Of a stretch of 64,000 nt of DNA, positions 17,094 to 26,602 are shown in pieces; position 1 is the first letter of the stretch, and each line of letters starts with the position of its first letter. The stretch comes from Sinomicrobium kalidii (lineage in GTDB: Bacteria; Bacteroidota; Bacteroidia; Flavobacteriales; Flavobacteriaceae), in assembly GCF_021183825.1 (NCBI RefSeq), contig NZ_CP089211.1:1674001-1738000 (forward strand), in the 5' to 3' direction. The notes below the pieces were generated by a model. That model was not told where the DNA came from and did no database searches. It was given only the letters and a program-made list of their open reading frames with translations. The translations under genes and the position numbers were made by a program.

Positions 17094-18500
17094 TTAAACT
17101 TTGGTCTTTTTCCATTTCCCCCTGCGAAAGACCATGATACAGGCTGTGGCCAGGACAATTTCCGAGATCAAAATAGCCGCAAAAACACCTCTGGGACCTA
17201 AATCAAGGGCAATCCCCAATATATAGGAAAGGGGAATCTGTGTCACATAAAACATGAGAATATACAGTAGGGTTACCTCCGTCACTTCTCCGGCGGCATT
17301 CAGGGCCCTCGAAATAACCATGGTATACCCCAGCAGGACATAAGCCATGGAAATTAAATGTATATATGAGGTGCTATGCTCAATGACCTTGGGGATATCC
17401 GTAAATATCCTTACCACCGGATCTGCCAGGAAAATCCAGCAAACCGCTATAAGTATCAGGAACCCCATGTTTATCATTCCTGCCCTCCAAACCGATTTTT
17501 CTGCTCTTTCGGGTTGTTTTGCCCCAAGATTCTGCCCCGTCAATATCCCGGCAGCATTACCTATACCCCAGGCAGGCATCGTGGCTATAGATGCTACACG
17601 CTGGGCCAAAACGTAACCGGCCAACGCATTTTCTCCGAAATGTGAGATGATCTTTATCATAAATACCCAACTGGAAGCCGGAATAATAAATTGCACCGTG
17701 CCGCCAAAAGCCAGTCTGAGCACTTTTTTGAAGATCCCAAAATGAAAGATCAACTGCTCCCTGCCAATCTGCATTACTGTCTTGCCCCTTATCAAGTGCC
17801 ATGCCTGATAGCATACTCCCGTCATCCGGGCTACCCCTGTGGCTATACCTACCCCGAGGAGACCATAAGCCGGCACGAAACCCCATCCGAAAATCAGTAT
17901 TGGGCAAAGTATGATACACAGGGCATTGGACAACCATTGTGTTCTCATAGCCGTAGAGGCATCTCCCGCTCCGCGGAATATGCCGTTGACCGCCATACGG
18001 AGAATGAGAAATCCGCTGGATGCAAACATTACTCCGGAATAAGTAGCCCCTTTCTCGATCATGCCGGGAGAAAGGCCTATAAGATGCATGATATCTGTTG
18101 TCCATATAAAACACAACGTACTTATAATCACAGCAAGCGGTGCAGCAAGGTAAATGACTTGCATGGCGGTAAGCCCTGCCGCCTTAAAATTCTTCTCGCC
18201 AACCCTTCTGGAGACTACGGCCGAAGCTGCTATACTAAGACCTACGGATACGGAATAGGCAAGGGTGACAACAGATGTTGTAGCCCCGGCAATAGAAATA
18301 GCATCTGCCCCCAGCCTGCTCACAAAAAAAAGGTTGACCCCGACAAATAAAGATTCCATGAGCAACTCCGCAACCATAGGTACGGATAACAATACAATGG
18401 TCCGGTTAATGCTTCCGGAAATGTAATTGTTTTCCCTCCCTGAAAGAGCTTGCCACAGAAGATTAAAAACAGAGCGCGTTTTTAATAAAGCGGTTTTCAT
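17094..18500 (-). CDS. MATE family efflux transporter, putative siderophore exporter
   Basis: A 468-residue protein with 12 membrane segments in two homologous halves; the first half has AELLMESLFVGVNLFFVSRLG and AVNGIFRGAGDASTAMRTQW. MATE proteins export organic cations and metabolites using Na+ or H+. Its start codon shares one base with the stop of the NIS synthetase gene (TAATG), so translation is coupled. Position inside the biosynthetic operon argues for export of the finished siderophore. NIS clusters more often use MFS exporters, so the choice of a MATE protein is notable. Confidence 0.88.
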   Translation of the reverse strand: MKTALLKTRSVFNLLWQALSGRENNYISGSINRTIVLLSVPMVAELLMESLFVGVNLFFVSRLGADAISIAGATTSVVTLAYSVSVGLSIAASAVVSRRVGEKNFKAAGLTAMQVIYLAAPLAVIISTLCFIWTTDIMHLIGLSPGMIEKGATYSGVMFASSGFLILRMAVNGIFRGAGDASTAMRTQWLSNALCIILCPILIFGWGFVPAYGLLGVGIATGVARMTGVCYQAWHLIRGKTVMQIGREQLIFHFGIFKKVLRLAFGGTVQFIIPASSWVFMIKIISHFGENALAGYVLAQRVASIATMPAWGIGNAAGILTGQNLGAKQPERAEKSVWRAGMINMGFLILIAVCWIFLADPVVRIFTDIPKVIEHSTSYIHLISMAYVLLGYTMVISRALNAAGEVTEVTLLYILMFYVTQIPLSYILGIALDLGPRGVFAAILISEIVLATACIMVFRRGKWKKTKV

Positions 18501-20335
18501 TAATTCTCATTTAGTGTTGCCATCTCCAATGTTTTTATACGATACATGGGATTGGGCAACAGCCCGCTTTTTCGCATATGCGGAAAACCTGATGTTTCAT
18601 CATAACCATGGAATAAACGCCGGCTATTAAAAACAAGGCGCTTGAATTCCGGAATGAATATATCATACTTTTCAAACTTGTGTTTCAACTCCGGATGCTC
18701 TTGCTGATGCTCTAAAATTATCTGATATACACATTGCCAGAAAGACGCTTCGGGGTAATTTGCCGAAGTGTGCAATACATTACTCAAATACCTGAAAAAC
18801 GCATCAAAAACGGCTATAAGGATATTTAGCGGCGCATTTTCGGGATTGGGTGATGTTACAAACATATTCTCGGAGAACTCCCGCGGTAGTTTTTCCTGTG
18901 CTTCTTCATTGAGTAATATATCCCCGACAAAGTCCTGCAAGGCTATGCGCGTAGGGACGTAATCTTTTAATACGAGTATCACATTTTGCCCGTGTGGGTC
19001 AATACAAATAGAGTGCTGATAATAAATTTGAAGTATCGGCTTAAGGTAGGCGTTAAAATAGGCTGTTAACCATTGCTCCGTGGAAAGCCCCGATCTTTCT
19101 ATGAGTTCCTGGACAAGGCTTTTCCCTTCATCATCCACATATAATAAGGAAGCCATGGTCATCAGGTTTTCCCCGGGCTTTAAAAAGTTTACCGGACTCT
19201 CCCGCCAAAGTGCCCCCAAAAACTCATTATATTGATATGGCGGGTCTACGATCTTACTGTATTTGGGATGCGAATAACTGATAGAAGCCACTTCTCCCAA
19301 CAACACCAATCCCATGTCCTGTAAATGGGGGTCGCTCTCCAGCATACCTTTAAGCCAGGCTGTTAAGCGGGGGGCCACAGATAGCTGTTTAGGCGACAAC
19401 CCTCTTATATGGCTGGTATTTAATATGGAAATCGTGGTTTTTACATAGTGTTTATGAGGGTGGCTCTGATTAAAAAAAGTACGGATACTTTGCTGGGGAC
19501 TATACAGGTCCTCTCCCACTCCTAAGGGGATTAAATATTTTTCTGCTATATCAGAAGCAAACTGCAGCACCAGTTTATTCTGCCACTGCCACGAATGCAC
19601 AGGAATAAAAACGTAATCGTCTGTATTTACCTTTACGTCTGTCAGTATTTTTTTAAAAGAAGCTGTTTTTTCCTCCCCCAATTCCTTTTCGTAAAACGCC
19701 TGCCGATCCATATTTGTCATTAAACGTAAAGAAGCACGGCTTTTATGGGCGGCAATCCAGGCCAAACGTGTATTTTTATCGGCTTCGGGAGCAAACTTGC
19801 CGTAATCTTCCGAATCAAATCCGATACGTCCTTTGTTTACAATAACCCAGGGGTGTCCGTCCGCGACATGGTGCTCTATGGTCTGAAAGTCCGAATCCAC
19901 CAATACGCCTGCCGGTAAGCGTCCTTTGGAATGAATAAATGCATCGGCATACAGCGTGTGTGACAACTCTTCTACATAATGAGTCAATGTAAAAGAATCC
20001 ATACCAAAGGTATGCTGAAGTTCTATAAAGAAATCGGGGACGTCTACAGTGGCCAGTTCCTGTCCGTCTTCGTGTTTCCGGATACTTTCCTTTTCAACAT
20101 GCCAGTAGTTCAGGAACCGCAGGCAGGCAGAAAAAGTATAATGGATGTTCTCTTTATCCGTCTCCAGTTTAAACCGGGTGAGGCCATCGGCTTCCTCACT
20201 TATGGTCTTCGGTTTTGCTATGTCTTCACGCATAAGTTCTGCTAAACTCTTGGCCAGCAACTTGCGGTTTACCTTTTGCCAGACGTTTGCATCGAGATGT
20301 TGTGCGTCTTTAAATATATCTATAGTGGTTGTCAT
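18500..20335 (-). CDS. IucA/IucC family NIS synthetase, type C-like
   Basis: A 611-residue NRPS-independent siderophore synthetase that forms amide or ester bonds through an acyl-adenylate. The ATP-binding block VADGHPWVIVNKGRIGF (about residues 176-192) is of the DesD/AlcC form, where citrate-type enzymes have HP-x-x-KSR. The downstream core motif is YSPQQSIRTFF, and IDPHGQN lies in the C-terminal FhuF-like metal/substrate domain. Type C enzymes condense an amine with a citryl- or succinyl-hydroxamate half. It follows the monooxygenase by 31 bp and is coupled to the MATE gene. It should perform the last condensation or the macrocyclisation. Confidence 0.92.
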   Translation of the reverse strand: MTTTIDIFKDAQHLDANVWQKVNRKLLAKSLAELMREDIAKPKTISEEADGLTRFKLETDKENIHYTFSACLRFLNYWHVEKESIRKHEDGQELATVDVPDFFIELQHTFGMDSFTLTHYVEELSHTLYADAFIHSKGRLPAGVLVDSDFQTIEHHVADGHPWVIVNKGRIGFDSEDYGKFAPEADKNTRLAWIAAHKSRASLRLMTNMDRQAFYEKELGEEKTASFKKILTDVKVNTDDYVFIPVHSWQWQNKLVLQFASDIAEKYLIPLGVGEDLYSPQQSIRTFFNQSHPHKHYVKTTISILNTSHIRGLSPKQLSVAPRLTAWLKGMLESDPHLQDMGLVLLGEVASISYSHPKYSKIVDPPYQYNEFLGALWRESPVNFLKPGENLMTMASLLYVDDEGKSLVQELIERSGLSTEQWLTAYFNAYLKPILQIYYQHSICIDPHGQNVILVLKDYVPTRIALQDFVGDILLNEEAQEKLPREFSENMFVTSPNPENAPLNILIAVFDAFFRYLSNVLHTSANYPEASFWQCVYQIILEHQQEHPELKHKFEKYDIFIPEFKRLVFNSRRLFHGYDETSGFPHMRKSGLLPNPMYRIKTLEMATLNEN

Positions 20336-20366
20336 GTTTATCTGTTTTTTAGTATTGTCTGCCTTT

Positions 20367-21716
20367 CTATTTAATCCCTTCGGTCACTACCGCCATATCC
20401 TCTTTTCGGGAAAGCCGGTCTTCTGCTTTTGTTACGCCAAATTCCTGAAAAGCTATACGTTTTTCCACCGTGTAAACTTCCCGGTCCGTCAACCGGTTAA
20501 TGATACAGGAATTGCGGTAGGCGCCCATTCCCAGGTCAGGGGTTACCAGCCCGTGAGTGTGCAACTCGGCATTCTGGACAAAGATTTCCCCGCTGTTATT
20601 ATCGATGGTATAATGGCGCTGCACATTGTACCTGCCATTATCCATACGGTCTATCCTGTCTTCAATCCCCTTCAGAAAATCCGGCTCCTTATAGGTGTAG
20701 CCCGTAGCCAGGATCACAAAATCACTTTCACAATCATAGTATTGCCGGAGTTCTGTCTGTGTAAAACGCAGCTTACAGGACCCGTTGACAGAAGTGGTCA
20801 CTTCGTTCAGTTCCAGGTTAGAGCGCAATTCGACATTCAGGGGCGTATTTTCCACACTCATTTCATACAGGGTGTTGAAAATTTCATTGATCAGATCTTC
20901 ATCGATCCCCTTGTAAAGCCCGCTTTGATCGGCGAGTAACTGCATTCGCTTCTCGTGTGGCAAACTGTAGAAATGGTCTACATATTCCGGCGAAGTAAGT
21001 TCCAGGGTCAGCTTGGCGTTATTTTCCAGCGGAAAGAAGTGCGACGACCGGGTAAACCAGTTTAATTGCATCCCGTCTTCGGTTGCGGGTAAAATATCCC
21101 GAAACACCTCGGCTGCACTCTGCCCTGAGCCTATAATGCTCACGGAGCTTTTTTTCAGGATATCCGGTTTATAATATAAATACTCCGAAGTATGTATCAC
21201 CTTTGACAATACATTCTTATTGATAAAGTCCGGGATGTACGGGGAGGTCCCTGTTCCCAAAACCAGTTTCTCCGCATAATATTTAGATGTCATTGCGGTG
21301 CGGGTATTCAATACGGTAACCTCATACAAACCATCATCATATCCCACGGAAACCACCCGATGCGAGAACCTGCAGTTAGGCAGTTTGGAAACCGCCCATT
21401 GACAGTAGGCGTTGTACTCCTTGCGCAGGACAAAAAAATTCTCCCGGATGTAGAATCTATACAGTCTCCCGCTTTCCTTCATATAATTCAGGAAACTGAA
21501 CTTGCTTGTGGGATCGGCCATGGTAACCAGGTCGCCCAGAAACGGTACCTGAAGGGTGGCATTACTCAACATCAGTCCGGGGTGCCAGTTAAAACCTTCC
21601 GACTGATCGAAAAACACGGCAGACAATTCCTCTATCGGTTCCATAAGCGCGGCAAGACCAAGGTTAAAAGGTCCGATGCCAATGCCTATTACATCATATT
21701 TCTCTTTACTACTCAT
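20367..21716 (-). CDS. L-lysine/diamine N6-hydroxylase (flavin N-monooxygenase)
   Basis: A 449-residue class B flavin N-hydroxylase of the IucD/AlcA/DesB type. It uses FAD, NADPH and O2 to convert a terminal amine to a hydroxylamine. The FAD motif is GIGIGPFNLGLAAL (residues 10-23), the NADPH motif is SIIGSGQSAAEVF (about 195-207) and the ATGY element lies near residue 338. WHPGLMLSNATLQVPFLGDL is the conserved substrate/flavin region. It lies 12 bp after the NIS/acyltransferase gene. Adjacent decarboxylase suggests N-hydroxycadaverine or N-hydroxylysine as the product; the two cannot be told apart from sequence alone. Confidence 0.93.
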   Translation of the reverse strand: MSSKEKYDVIGIGIGPFNLGLAALMEPIEELSAVFFDQSEGFNWHPGLMLSNATLQVPFLGDLVTMADPTSKFSFLNYMKESGRLYRFYIRENFFVLRKEYNAYCQWAVSKLPNCRFSHRVVSVGYDDGLYEVTVLNTRTAMTSKYYAEKLVLGTGTSPYIPDFINKNVLSKVIHTSEYLYYKPDILKKSSVSIIGSGQSAAEVFRDILPATEDGMQLNWFTRSSHFFPLENNAKLTLELTSPEYVDHFYSLPHEKRMQLLADQSGLYKGIDEDLINEIFNTLYEMSVENTPLNVELRSNLELNEVTTSVNGSCKLRFTQTELRQYYDCESDFVILATGYTYKEPDFLKGIEDRIDRMDNGRYNVQRHYTIDNNSGEIFVQNAELHTHGLVTPDLGMGAYRNSCIINRLTDREVYTVEKRIAFQEFGVTKAEDRLSRKEDMAVVTEGIK

Positions 21717-21728
21717 CGTTTTTATTTT

Positions 21729-24170
21729 TTAGATCTGGGGTTCTGAAACCGGAACATTTTTTAAATCCTTTGCCGCCGGGAATTTCGCCCAGTACCACTC
21801 TCTGTGACAGAAATTGAGATTGGCCTTTTTGTCGGGCATTTCGATCACCTTTTCTATTTTGAACCCTACATGGGCCTTGTTTATCATCGAGGCCAGGGAA
21901 TCAACAGCACCTTCGCCCACCATTTTCCCCACTTTCGGTTCTCCGAACACAAAATCCATCATGGATTGTGTTGCTGGGGAAGCATATTTCAACCTGGGGT
22001 CTGTCGGGGCTATGAACTGATGTGTACCGTAGTCTGTTGGCAATACGTCATAGTACTCCCCTACCACATCGCGGTTGGCCCAGTACACTTCAATATTAAA
22101 AGTGGGCACGCCATTCGCCTCCCCGATATAGCTTTGCAGTACATCTCCCGGAAGCACCGTTCGGTAGTATGTTTCGAGTTCACGGATCGGCCAGTTCATC
22201 TTCCAGATTTTTAAGGCGTGTTCCCGATGAAACCACTCATGCAGCATTTCCAGGTCACGATCTATATCGACCGGTCGTAAGGTTATGGTCACCTTCTCCT
22301 TTTCAAAATACCGGCTGAAAACAATGTCCTTCCCTCCGGGCATGATCAGTTTTTCGGAAAAAAAGTATGTGTTGAGCGGATTGGGATACGGCTTGTACAC
22401 CGCGGGATTTGTTCTCGGTGCACTGGCTTCGTCCATATTGTTCAAGCTGGTCAGCAGATTGCCTTTCACCACCAGTTTGACACTGTTGAGCAGGTGAGAT
22501 ACAAGTCCCGTGTTATCGGATTCTTCTTCTGCCTTCAGGGATTCATATAACAGGTTGATGAGTTCCTGTTCCTTCGCGAGGCCATTTTTACCGAAAGCGT
22601 TGACCATCCCGAGCAGGTGGTTTACAACCAGGTAATATCCCCAGAAATTAATCATCCTGGGTTCAGCAATAAAAGACCTGCTTTCTTTACCGAAACCGGG
22701 AAGGATACGCTGCAATTCTTCTGCTTTTCCCTGGCGGAAGAAATAGCCCTGGTTGTCCCTGTAATAAAGTCTGAACGGAAAGAGGTCATCGTCAAATTCG
22801 ATAAGCATATTCTGTTGGTGAAACTCTGCTCCGAACCCGTATTTATTAAAGATGCCTACCAATGGCCGGATGGTAATGTTCAGGTACTGATTAAACCAGG
22901 ACAGGGCAACATCTTCTGCCTGTTTACCTCGTCGTTTGGCAGCTTCATTGATCAGGTTTGATATTCTCGATGCCTGCCCCAAAACACTGTCCTGACACAG
23001 GGAGGCCGCGAGGCTTACATTTTTTTCGGCAGCTTTTCCACGAAAAGGGTTTTGACGCACACTGGTGCTGAAACCATCAATAACGTTATCCTTGTAAATA
23101 ACCGTTATAAATGCCGGATCGGGAATGAGTTCCACTTCCGGGAAATCCTCCCGTATGCCTTCTCCCCATTCCGTTTTCAGCAATTCACTGGCATCATAGC
23201 CCCGGTTAAGTTCATGGGGATAATTCACGCGAAAAGAGTTTGTGATTTTTACATGCAGGGAGAATTTGTACATCCATTCGCTTTCTGCATTGTATACCGT
23301 ACGCACCGACGATGTTGCCGTAAATAAGGGGCCGAATTGCCCCAGGCTGAATAAAACCCGTTCCTCCTGCATCTCCTTAACCTCCGGTAGGTCCATTAAA
23401 TAAGAAGCCTCCCAAGGGTGTACAGGGATTACTTTCCATTCCGGATACCGGTCCAGTAATGCTTTCATTTCTGAAGCCGTATCCTTTGAAATTTCGCTTC
23501 TTAATTCACTGGTTATTAATGACGCTCCGGAACTTTTTTCAACTACACAGTCAGGGTGAATGAGAAAATAATGCAGTTGAAACCTCCCTCCCGTTTCCGG
23601 GGAATATTTTTCCAGTTCGGCAGCGGAAAAACCTTCCCTGCTTTTGGGCAGCGGATGCACACTATGGCCCAGTACCAGGGACTGTTCCGATTCGATAAAG
23701 GTTTGTTCTGGGCGATTAACGGTACGTTTATTTTTATCAAAATTCGCCAGATATGCTGCGAGATTATCAATACTGTTCTCCATACGTGCTTTGACGGGCA
23801 TGGTATCTGCATCGGGATAATTTTCCCTCGCAAATGCTGTAGCCAGTTCGACAAAGTGCAGCGGGTCTATTTCCCTGATCTCATCGGTTTCGCAATTACG
23901 CTCTGCAACCGGGAAACCAAAAGAATGTATACCGCTTTCGGAAAAGTATGTCAAAGGGGCAAATACTTCCACACCAATAGCGGCGAAATCAAATTTCAGG
24001 AAGGAATCATGACCAACGGACCGCATATGATCGGCCAGGGCCGGATCGTATTTCGGGATGCCTTCGTAACGGCTCCAGTTACTGAATTCCCGGCAATAGC
24101 AGTTTAGCAGGGATTTAAAATTGATCTGTTCGGCCTGCGGGCGAAACCCGGTTAAGTTGTAGGTACTCAT
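21729..24170 (-). CDS. NIS synthetase fused to a hydroxamate-forming N-acyltransferase
   Basis: An 813-residue two-domain enzyme. Residues 1-590 are an IucA/IucC synthetase with VLGHSVHPLPKSREGFS (HP-x-x-KSR, type A-like, usual for citrate-activating enzymes), TATSSVRTVYN and EFHQQNMLIEF. Residues 620-810 are an IucB/AlcB-type acyltransferase (VTITLRPVDIDRDLEMLHEW, YWANRDVVGEYYD, AHVGFKIEKVIEM) that acylates the N-hydroxyamine. Fusion of two steps that are separate proteins in the aerobactin pathway could channel the intermediate. I start at ATG 24170 (MSTYNLTG). The first 56 bp lie inside the decarboxylase gene, so the reading frames overlap. Confidence 0.92.
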   Translation of the reverse strand: MSTYNLTGFRPQAEQINFKSLLNCYCREFSNWSRYEGIPKYDPALADHMRSVGHDSFLKFDFAAIGVEVFAPLTYFSESGIHSFGFPVAERNCETDEIREIDPLHFVELATAFARENYPDADTMPVKARMENSIDNLAAYLANFDKNKRTVNRPEQTFIESEQSLVLGHSVHPLPKSREGFSAAELEKYSPETGGRFQLHYFLIHPDCVVEKSSGASLITSELRSEISKDTASEMKALLDRYPEWKVIPVHPWEASYLMDLPEVKEMQEERVLFSLGQFGPLFTATSSVRTVYNAESEWMYKFSLHVKITNSFRVNYPHELNRGYDASELLKTEWGEGIREDFPEVELIPDPAFITVIYKDNVIDGFSTSVRQNPFRGKAAEKNVSLAASLCQDSVLGQASRISNLINEAAKRRGKQAEDVALSWFNQYLNITIRPLVGIFNKYGFGAEFHQQNMLIEFDDDLFPFRLYYRDNQGYFFRQGKAEELQRILPGFGKESRSFIAEPRMINFWGYYLVVNHLLGMVNAFGKNGLAKEQELINLLYESLKAEEESDNTGLVSHLLNSVKLVVKGNLLTSLNNMDEASAPRTNPAVYKPYPNPLNTYFFSEKLIMPGGKDIVFSRYFEKEKVTITLRPVDIDRDLEMLHEWFHREHALKIWKMNWPIRELETYYRTVLPGDVLQSYIGEANGVPTFNIEVYWANRDVVGEYYDVLPTDYGTHQFIAPTDPRLKYASPATQSMMDFVFGEPKVGKMVGEGAVDSLASMINKAHVGFKIEKVIEMPDKKANLNFCHREWYWAKFPAAKDLKNVPVSEPQI

Positions 24171-25674
24171 GTCCATGTTGTTTTATAATGGTAAGAATGT
24201 TTTGTATATCGGTAATGGTGGTCAGGGGATTGAAAATGGTGAATTTGAGGTAAAACGCTCCATTTACTTTGGTGCTGGCCAGCAATACTTCACCACTGAA
24301 AAAGAGGCTTTTTTTGATGTATTGGTTGAGTTTGCACAATTCGTCCTTCTCCGAACCTTCTGTATAGCGGAAGACCAATACCCCCATATCCGAATGGCAC
24401 AGCAGTTCAAAACTGTCATCATTTTCGATAGAATCGGCTGCTTCCCTGGTGGTTTCTATAATGGTATCGGTATATTGTCCGAGTTTTTCTTTTCCCAGGT
24501 AACGAAGTGTGCACCAAAGTTTCAGGGCATCAAAACGGCGGGTGCTCTGAACAATGGACTTATTGATCTGCGCCGGCAGTTCGTCGTAATCCTGTTCTTT
24601 GGGGTTCAGGTAATCGGCATGGTGCTTTATAATGTTAAGGTGAAGTTTATTTCGCACGATAAATGCACTGCTGCTGATGGGCTGAAAGAAAGATTTGTGA
24701 TAATCGACAGTCACTGAATCAGCTTGCTCAATACCTGCCAGAAGGTGCCTGTATTTTTCGGTCAGTAACAATCCGCAACCATAAGCGGCATCTACATGGA
24801 GCCATAAACGGTGTTTCCGGGCGGTATGGGCAATATCCGAAAGAGGGTCCACATTGCCAAAGTCCGTGGTACCGGCGGTGGCCATCACAGCAATGGGGAT
24901 ATTGCCTTTTTCCCGTTCCCTCGCTATGGCTTCTTCCAGTTTTTGAGGGTCCATGCGATAACGTCCATCCGTTTCCACATGAACAATGGCTTGTTCACCC
25001 AACCCCATGATGGAAGCATTTTTGTGATTGCTGAAGTGGGCTTTTCCGGAAACAAAAACGCGGAACCTGGTAGCTTCGGGCGGACAACCATCCAGTTTGA
25101 TGTTCCGGTTCAGGTGTTTCAGTGCAAAAAAGTCTCTTGCCAGCAATAACCCCATCAAATTGCTCTGAGACCCCCCGGCGGTAAAAATACCGTCGCAATC
25201 GGAAGGAAATCCGATCTGCGCTCCGGTCCAGGCTATCAGCTTTCTTTCCATAAAGGTCCCCCCGGCACTCTGGTCGTAAGTGTCCTGGGAAGAATTTATG
25301 GCACTTATCAATACTTCGGCAGCAAGTGCAGGTATGACCACCGGACAATTAAGGTGTGCTATGTACTGCGGAAGATGATAAGCTGTGGCGTGCTTTACAT
25401 AGAGTTCATCCACTTCGTTCAATAAACTCTCGTAATCGGGCAGGGGCACCTCAAAGTCCACCGCCTCTACCCTGGTCCTGATATCGGCCGGTTTAATTCC
25501 GCTGAAAGGTTTGCGGTTGTTTTTCAAAAATCCCGTAACCCGCTCCTGTGCCAATCGAATAGCCCGGACATATTCGTCACAGGTCTGCTCATAAAAAATA
25601 TCTTTACAAAGCTCCTCACGGGAGGAAAGTACGGTAGGAGAAGGGACTTCTTCATTCATTAATGTTTCATTCAT
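24115..25674 (-). CDS. PLP-dependent group II decarboxylase (lysine/diaminobutyrate/hydroxylysine type)
   Basis: A 519-residue fold-type I decarboxylase. The PLP lysine is Lys327 in VDYHKSFFQP and the PLP-ring aspartate is Asp295 in LHVDAAYG. TAGGSQSNLMGLL (about residues 165-177) binds the phosphate. Homologues open siderophore operons and produce the diamine building block (cadaverine in DesA systems, diaminopropane in others). Next to a lysine-hydroxylase-like dioxygenase gene, 4-hydroxylysine is also a plausible substrate. It starts 30 bp after the nitroreductase gene and overlaps the NIS fusion gene by 56 bp, suggesting coupled translation. Confidence 0.92.
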   Translation of the reverse strand: MNETLMNEEVPSPTVLSSREELCKDIFYEQTCDEYVRAIRLAQERVTGFLKNNRKPFSGIKPADIRTRVEAVDFEVPLPDYESLLNEVDELYVKHATAYHLPQYIAHLNCPVVIPALAAEVLISAINSSQDTYDQSAGGTFMERKLIAWTGAQIGFPSDCDGIFTAGGSQSNLMGLLLARDFFALKHLNRNIKLDGCPPEATRFRVFVSGKAHFSNHKNASIMGLGEQAIVHVETDGRYRMDPQKLEEAIAREREKGNIPIAVMATAGTTDFGNVDPLSDIAHTARKHRLWLHVDAAYGCGLLLTEKYRHLLAGIEQADSVTVDYHKSFFQPISSSAFIVRNKLHLNIIKHHADYLNPKEQDYDELPAQINKSIVQSTRRFDALKLWCTLRYLGKEKLGQYTDTIIETTREAADSIENDDSFELLCHSDMGVLVFRYTEGSEKDELCKLNQYIKKSLFFSGEVLLASTKVNGAFYLKFTIFNPLTTITDIQNILTIIKQHGHEYLQLNRVSPAGRTDQF

Positions 25675-25704
25675 AAGGCTTTAAGGTTTAAGTTCAGGTA
25701 AGAT

Positions 25705-26340
25705 TTATTGCAGGTAAATTACTTTTTCAGACAAGGGACTTCGTCTCTTTTCCGGCAGGGGAAGTGCATCGGAATAATATCCCAGGTAGAGCAGGCCCAA
25801 CGATGTTTCGTTTTCTGCCAGGCCGAATTCCTCGATATAATCAATGGCCACGCTTTTAGTGCTCCAGTAACTGCCAATCCTGTTGGCCGTACAGGTAAGG
25901 GCCATATTCTGCACTGCGGACGACACCGCGGCAATCTCTTCCCATTCCGGGAGGCCCGATTTCCTGTTCCTCACCAGGACCACACCGATCAAACATGCGG
26001 CATTCAGGGGATAATTGCGGAGATCGGACAGTTTTTTCTCAGCGGTTTCAGGCGGGAACTTCTCGGTGTAGTGGTCCTTATAGTACGCGGCCATATATTC
26101 GCCATACGCTTCCAGGTATTTTCCTCTGAGAACAATGAACCGCCACGGCTCTGTCATTTTATGGGTGGGCGCCCGGGTGGCATTGACCAGGATTTCTTCG
26201 AGCAATTTGTCGGGCAGGTCCTTCTTTATAAAATCTTTGGCGTAAATACTCCTTCTGTTCCGGATATTCCGTGAGACTTCCCCGGACAGATCAAAGGAAA
26301 TCGGCATGTTTTTTTCGATAGTTTCTTTTTTCAAGTTCAT
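25705..26340 (-). CDS. Nitroreductase family FMN oxidoreductase
   Basis: A 211-residue flavoprotein of the NfnB/RutE type. FMN-binding residues are visible in RNRRSIYAKDF (residues 26-36) and ATRAPTHKMTEPWRFIV (about 54-70), with GLLYLGY near the C-terminus. These enzymes reduce nitro, quinone or ferric substrates with NAD(P)H. It is the first gene of the siderophore operon, directly behind the promoter with duplicated operators. A role in reductive iron release or in tailoring is possible, but the sequence does not decide. Confidence 0.87.
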   Translation of the reverse strand: MNLKKETIEKNMPISFDLSGEVSRNIRNRRSIYAKDFIKKDLPDKLLEEILVNATRAPTHKMTEPWRFIVLRGKYLEAYGEYMAAYYKDHYTEKFPPETAEKKLSDLRNYPLNAACLIGVVLVRNRKSGLPEWEEIAAVSSAVQNMALTCTANRIGSYWSTKSVAIDYIEEFGLAENETSLGLLYLGYYSDALPLPEKRRSPLSEKVIYLQ

Positions 26341-26372
26341 TTTTCAGGTAAAAAATTCAGGTCATTTATTGC

Positions 26373-26391
26373 TATTTAGACTAATTAAAAA
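26373..26391. repeat. Operator-like repeat, copy 1
   Basis: TATTTAGACTAATTAAAAA, identical over 19 bp to the copy at 26414-26432, with a 41-bp start-to-start period (about four helical turns). It lies in the leader of the siderophore operon. TTTA...TAAA ends make it a partial inverted repeat. Confidence 0.75.
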
Positions 26392-26413
26392 TATATTTGT
26401 AGGTATAAATATT

Positions 26414-26432
26414 TATTTAGACTAATTAAAAA
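26414..26432. repeat. Operator-like repeat, copy 2, at the transcription start
   Basis: The second exact copy of the 19-bp element. It is immediately downstream of the -7 box (26433-26440, minus strand), so a bound repressor would cover the start point. An iron-responsive regulator (DtxR- or Fur-like) is the natural candidate, by context only. Confidence 0.75.
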
Positions 26433-26462
26433 CAAAACTATAAACATTAATTTTTAAATCAA
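26433..26462 (-). promoter_or_regulatory. Promoter of the siderophore operon
   Basis: Minus strand: TTG (26462-26460), 19-bp spacer, TAGTTTTG (26440-26433). This fits the Bacteroidota TTG-N17-20-TAnnTTTG consensus. The predicted start near 26426 falls inside operator copy 2. Confidence 0.7.
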
Positions 26463-26602
26463 AATAAATATGAAATATTTTATTCCCTTATCGACAAGTT
26501 AACCTTAAAACACACTAATAAAGTAAGTTACGAAGCTATTATTCAAACAACTTATCATGAACAATTCAAATGTCTTTTTACAAATTCTAAACGATTTACA
26601 AC

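Noticed and set aside
20145..20939. A 264-codon plus-strand frame opposite the lysine hydroxylase gene
   Set aside because: It spans the end of one conserved gene and the start of another on the opposite strand, with no protein family character.
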